Of a stretch of 64,000 nucleotides of DNA, positions 62,732 to 64,000 are shown one piece after another. How positions within the stretch are numbered: position 1 is the first letter of the stretch; the number at the start of each line of letters is the position of its first letter. The DNA comes from Crossaster papposus. Its lineage: Eukaryota > Echinodermata > Asteroidea > Velatida > Solasteridae. The DNA lies in contig JBAIAA010000538.1 of NCBI GenBank assembly GCA_037893245.1, forward strand, positions 310,001 to 374,000, in the 5' to 3' direction. The translations under genes and the position numbers were made by a program. The notes under the pieces were generated by a model that made no database searches, had not been told where the DNA came from, and saw nothing but the letters and a program-made list of their open reading frames with translations.

Positions 62732-64000
62732 TTTCCCGCGGGGGGATTTTCCGCGGGGGACTTCCCACATCAACAAATGCGTCAAAGAATAAGTTAAATC
62801 ATTGAATTCGCATTGAATTCGCATTGAATTCGCATTGAATTCGCATTGAATTCGCATTGAATGCGTCAACGAATAATTCATTGAATTCGCATTGAATTTT
62901 CATAATTCCTTGAATTCGGCAGGGGATTTCCCCGGGAGGAGTTTCCCGTGAGGGGGATTTCCCGTGGGGGGATTTACCGTGGGGCGATTTCCCGTGGGGC
63001 AATTTCCCTTGGGGCATTTCCCGCGGGCGACTTCCCACATCAAAAAATGCGTCAAAGAATACGTCAAAGATTAATGCATTGAATTCGCATTGAATTCGCA
63101 TTGAATTCGCATTGAATTCGCATTGAATTCGCATTGAATTCGCATTGAATTCGCATTGAATTCGCATTGAATTCGCATTGAATTCGCATTGAATTCGCAT
63201 TGAATTCGCATAGAATTCGCATTGAATTCGCATTGAATTCGCATTGAATGCGTCAACAAATACGTCAAAGAATACGTCAACGAATAATTCATTGAATTCG
63301 CATTGAATTTCCATAATTCCTTGAATTCGGCAGGGGATTTCCCCGGGAGGAATTTCCCGTGGGGGGGATTTCCCGTGGGGGGATTTACCGTGGGGCGAAT
63401 TCCCGTGGGGCAATTTCCCTTGGGGCATTTTACGCGGGGCGATTTCCCGCGGGCGACTTCCCACATAAAAAAATGCGTCAAGGAATACGTCAAAGATTAA
63501 TTCATTGAATTCGCATTGAATTCGCATTGAATTCGCATTGAATTCGCATTAAATTCGCATTGAATTCGCATTGAATTCGCATTGAATTCGCATTGAATTC
63601 GCATTGAATTCGCATTGAATTCGCATTGAATTCGCATTGAATTCGCATTGAATTCGCATTGAATTCGCATTGAATTCGCATTGAATTCGCATTGAATTCG
63701 CATTGAATTCGCATTGAATTCGCATTGAATTCGCATTGAATTCGCATTGAATTCGCATTGAATTCGCATTGAATTCGCATTGAATTCGCATTGAATTCGC
63801 ATTGAATTCGCATTGAATTCGCATTGAATTCGCATTGAATTCGCATTGAATTCGCATTGAATTCGCATTGAATTCGCATTGAATTCGCATTGAATTCGCA
63901 TTGAATTCGCATTGAATTCGCATTGAATTCGCATTGAATTCGCATTGAATTCGCATTGAATTCGCATTGAATTCGCATTGAATTCGCATTGAATTCGCAT
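62732..64000. repeat. Composite unit U17 (partial; duplicate of U15 start)
   Basis: Short box 62732-62771 followed by CATCAACAAATGCG; type I box 62915-63041; 11-mers 63079-63248 with CATAGAATTC near 63210; type II box 63326-63467; 11-mers from 63503 off the right edge, with CATTAAATTC near 63550. Every element lies exactly 7,651 bp after its counterpart in U15, including the two otherwise private variants. Confidence 0.94.

Larger units (their letters stand above)
29364..64000. repeat. Composite minisatellite array (8-, 10-, 11- and 24-bp modules with G-rich boxes)
   Basis: The rest of the window is a nested tandem array with fixed module order and orientation: short G-rich box, short 11-bp tract, long G-rich box or boxes separated by 11-bp tracts, long 11-bp tract, 10-bp tract, 8-bp tract, next short box. 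Linkers built on AATGCGTCAAAGAATA and GCGTCAACGAATAATTCATT join the modules. No unit is inverted in 34.6 kb. I recognise no gene and no transposon protein. The 10-mer and 11-mer periods are close to one helical turn. The array continues past the right edge. Confidence 0.97.

Noticed and set aside
1-64000. Telomeric repeats or a chromosome end
   Set aside because: No TTAGGG, TTTAGGG or similar G-rich 5-8-bp telomere array occurs on either strand. The 8-bp AAATCATC tracts are internal modules and not G-rich.

Overview
The window is entirely repetitive DNA. I can support no protein-coding gene, tRNA, rRNA, CRISPR array or intact mobile element. The content looks eukaryotic: a nucleosome-length (199 bp) satellite with higher-order repeats, joined to a nested array of short-period minisatellites. 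This is what a heterochromatic block (pericentromere, centromere, subtelomere or knob) gives in a long-read assembly. I cannot name the organism. No telomere repeat and no recognisable gene helps.

Region A (1-29363) is about 147 head-to-tail copies of one 199-bp monomer, all in the same orientation. Subfamily A (1 to about 4660) and subfamily B (about 4840-29363) differ at fixed diagnostic positions. They meet at a rearranged junction that holds the only non-repetitive DNA in the window, about 117 bp at 4723-4839. That insert reads as 39 open codons closed by a TAA borrowed from the satellite. Subfamily B is organised into higher-order repeats of 4, 5, 7 and 8 monomers, plus longer duplications at 19- and 23-monomer offsets. 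Every intact monomer carries a 15-bp inverted repeat around a 61-bp spacer. Many B monomers also carry the 12-bp palindrome GTTAACGTTAAC.

Region B (29364-64000) starts abruptly inside a satellite monomer, with 2 bp of microhomology. It is built from a small kit of modules always in the same order and orientation: a 40-bp G-rich short box; a few 11-bp repeats (TTCGCATTGAA phase); one or two long G-rich boxes (type I, II or III) separated by 11-bp arrays; a long 11-bp array; a 10-bp array (GGACATCACC or GGACATCATC); an 8-bp array (GAATCATC, then AAATCATC); then the next short box. I count 17 short boxes, 15 type I, 17 type II and 6 type III boxes. The composite unit is typically 1.3-1.6 kb. Some units are reduced (U13, 667 bp), some are expanded (U8, 6.4 kb; U16, 4.3 kb), and some are near-exact tandem duplicates (U10-U12). 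A 7,651-bp offset duplication links 54.65-56.3 kb with 62.3-64.0 kb.

The long open frames in this window, up to about 700 codons, come from the periods. Repeats of 10 and 11 bp are not multiples of 3, so each frame gives the same periodic peptide. The 11-mer has no stop in any minus-strand frame. Nothing suggests that genes work together here. The biology is satellite turnover: unequal exchange, local slippage, conversion and end joining. Copy numbers are only as good as the assembly.
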